Source of the DNA: an uncultured Bacteroidales bacterium
Lineage (GTDB): Bacteria > Bacteroidota > Bacteroidia > Bacteroidales > Marinilabiliaceae
DNA length: 5,215 nucleotides
Direction: 5' to 3'
Assembly: GCA_934699135.1 (NCBI GenBank)
Contig: CAKUVM010000081.1
Span: forward strand, 1 to 5,215
Below the pieces are notes generated by a model, which was not told the origin of the DNA, made no database searches, and saw only the letters and a list, made by a program, of their open reading frames with translations. A program made the translations under genes and the position numbers. Shown piece after piece: positions 4,578 through 5,215 of this stretch. Position 1 is the first letter of the stretch; each line of letters opens with the position of its first letter.

Positions 4578-5215
4578 TGACGCCGTGGCAGCAAACTCAT
4601 TCTTGCGCAATGCCAAGCAGGCTCTGATGCTTGTGGGCCTCTTTATCGCGTTAGTCTTTCTCGGGTTGCTTATGCAAGTTGCCGCCTACCGTTTCGTCCC
4701 TGTTACCGACACGTGCTATATGCGCGCCCAAGCCGCCAAGAACGATGTCTGCGTCACGCAACAATGGGTGCCGTTAGAGTGCGTCTCAAAGGAGTTGCCA
4801 CTGGCGGTGGTCTCATCAGAAGACAATCTCTTCGCCAAGCATCACGGATTCTGTTGGAGTGCCATAAAGAAAGCCATGAGCCGCAACTCGAGAGGAAAAA
4901 AGGTTTTCGGGGCGAGCACCATCAGCCAGCAGACGGCAAAAAATGTCTTCTTGTGGAATGGCCGCTCTTGGCTGCGAAAAGGCTTGGAGGCCGTCACCAC
5001 AGTGCTCATCGAGGCTTTGTGGGGCAAGGAGCGCATTATGGAGGTCTACCTCAACGTCATCGAGTTTGGCCCGGGAGTCTACGGCGCGGAGGCTGCTGCT
5101 CAACGCTATTTCCGCCACTCGGCCAAATCCATTAGCCGGCGAGAGGCCGCTCTGATGGCTGCCGTGATGCCGAACCCCGTGAAGATGAAACTGGCGGCGC
5201 CGTCCCCGTATGTTG
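4549..5215 (+). CDS. mtgA: Monofunctional peptidoglycan glycosyltransferase, 3' end cut by window
   Basis: 222 codons are visible and the frame is open to the window end. The product polymerises lipid II into glycan strands at the outer face of the inner membrane (GT51 family). The N-terminus is basic (MRLSRSRRNS), followed by one membrane helix at about 24-46 and then the extracytoplasmic domain. GT51 motifs are in order: EDNLFAKHHG (91-100, catalytic Glu91); GASTISQQTAKN (121-132); RKGLE (143-147, second Glu147, 56 residues on, close to the spacing in other GT51 enzymes); KERIMEVYLNVIEFGPGVYG (160-179); and EAALMAAVMPNP (199-210). FLWNGRSWLRKGLE is typical of MtgA rather than of bifunctional PBPs, though a C-terminal domain past the window cannot be excluded. 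The ATG at 4549 overlaps the LRR gene by 29 bases, suggesting co-transcription. A GTG at 4585, after an A/G-rich stretch and 7 bases beyond the LRR stop, is a possible alternative start and would keep the helix. Cys102 stands where many relatives have Asp. Confidence 0.95.
   Translation, partial: MRLSRSRRNSDAVAANSFLRNAKQALMLVGLFIALVFLGLLMQVAAYRFVPVTDTCYMRAQAAKNDVCVTQQWVPLECVSKELPLAVVSSEDNLFAKHHGFCWSAIKKAMSRNSRGKKVFGASTISQQTAKNVFLWNGRSWLRKGLEAVTTVLIEALWGKERIMEVYLNVIEFGPGVYGAEAAAQRYFRHSAKSISRREAALMAAVMPNPVKMKLAAPSPYV

Noticed and set aside
4713..5135. 140-codon plus-strand frame at the right end, and minus-strand frames at 4816-5118 and 4842-5036
   Set aside because: All are shadows of mtgA, whose own frame contains every GT51 motif and runs off the window end.

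Overview
The window looks like a chromosomal segment of a member of the Bacteroidota, probably the order Bacteroidales. The evidence is threefold. The enolase carries a Lys-rich insertion that I associate with Bacteroidota enolases. There is a BspA-type leucine-rich-repeat (LRR) surface protein. Promoter-like sites fit the Bacteroidota pattern (TAnnTTTG near -7, TTTG near -33), and start codons lack Shine-Dalgarno sites. The DNA is moderately GC-rich. No transposase, integrase, phage gene, tRNA, rRNA or CRISPR array was seen.

Layout. At 19-753 (+) is a small outer-membrane beta-barrel protein of TorF/porin type with a signal peptide. At 754-1157 is a 404-bp gene-free stretch between convergent genes. 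It is packed with degenerate repeats and hairpins and ends in a strong intrinsic terminator for the gene on the minus strand. At 1158-2465 (-) is a complete enolase gene (eno). At 2466-2681 is a divergent promoter region: the eno promoter and a hairpin-rich leader on the minus strand, and a -7-like box on the plus strand so close to the next ATG that a leaderless mRNA is possible. At 2682-4577 (+) is a secreted 631-residue protein with 18 LRR units at an exact 23-residue period, broken by two equal-sized insertions. At 4549-5215 (+) is the 5' part of a monofunctional peptidoglycan glycosyltransferase gene (mtgA). It overlaps the LRR gene and is cut by the window end.

Function. Enolase is a housekeeping glycolytic enzyme with its own promoter and terminator, independent of its neighbours. 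The LRR gene and mtgA overlap and so are probably co-transcribed. Both products act outside the cytoplasmic membrane, but the sequence shows no direct functional link. The porin-like gene faces eno and is separate from both.

No clearly new multi-gene system is visible. The least-explained parts are the repeat-rich convergent intergenic region, where units keep their flanks but carry different palindromes, and the palindrome plus possible leaderless start in front of the LRR gene.
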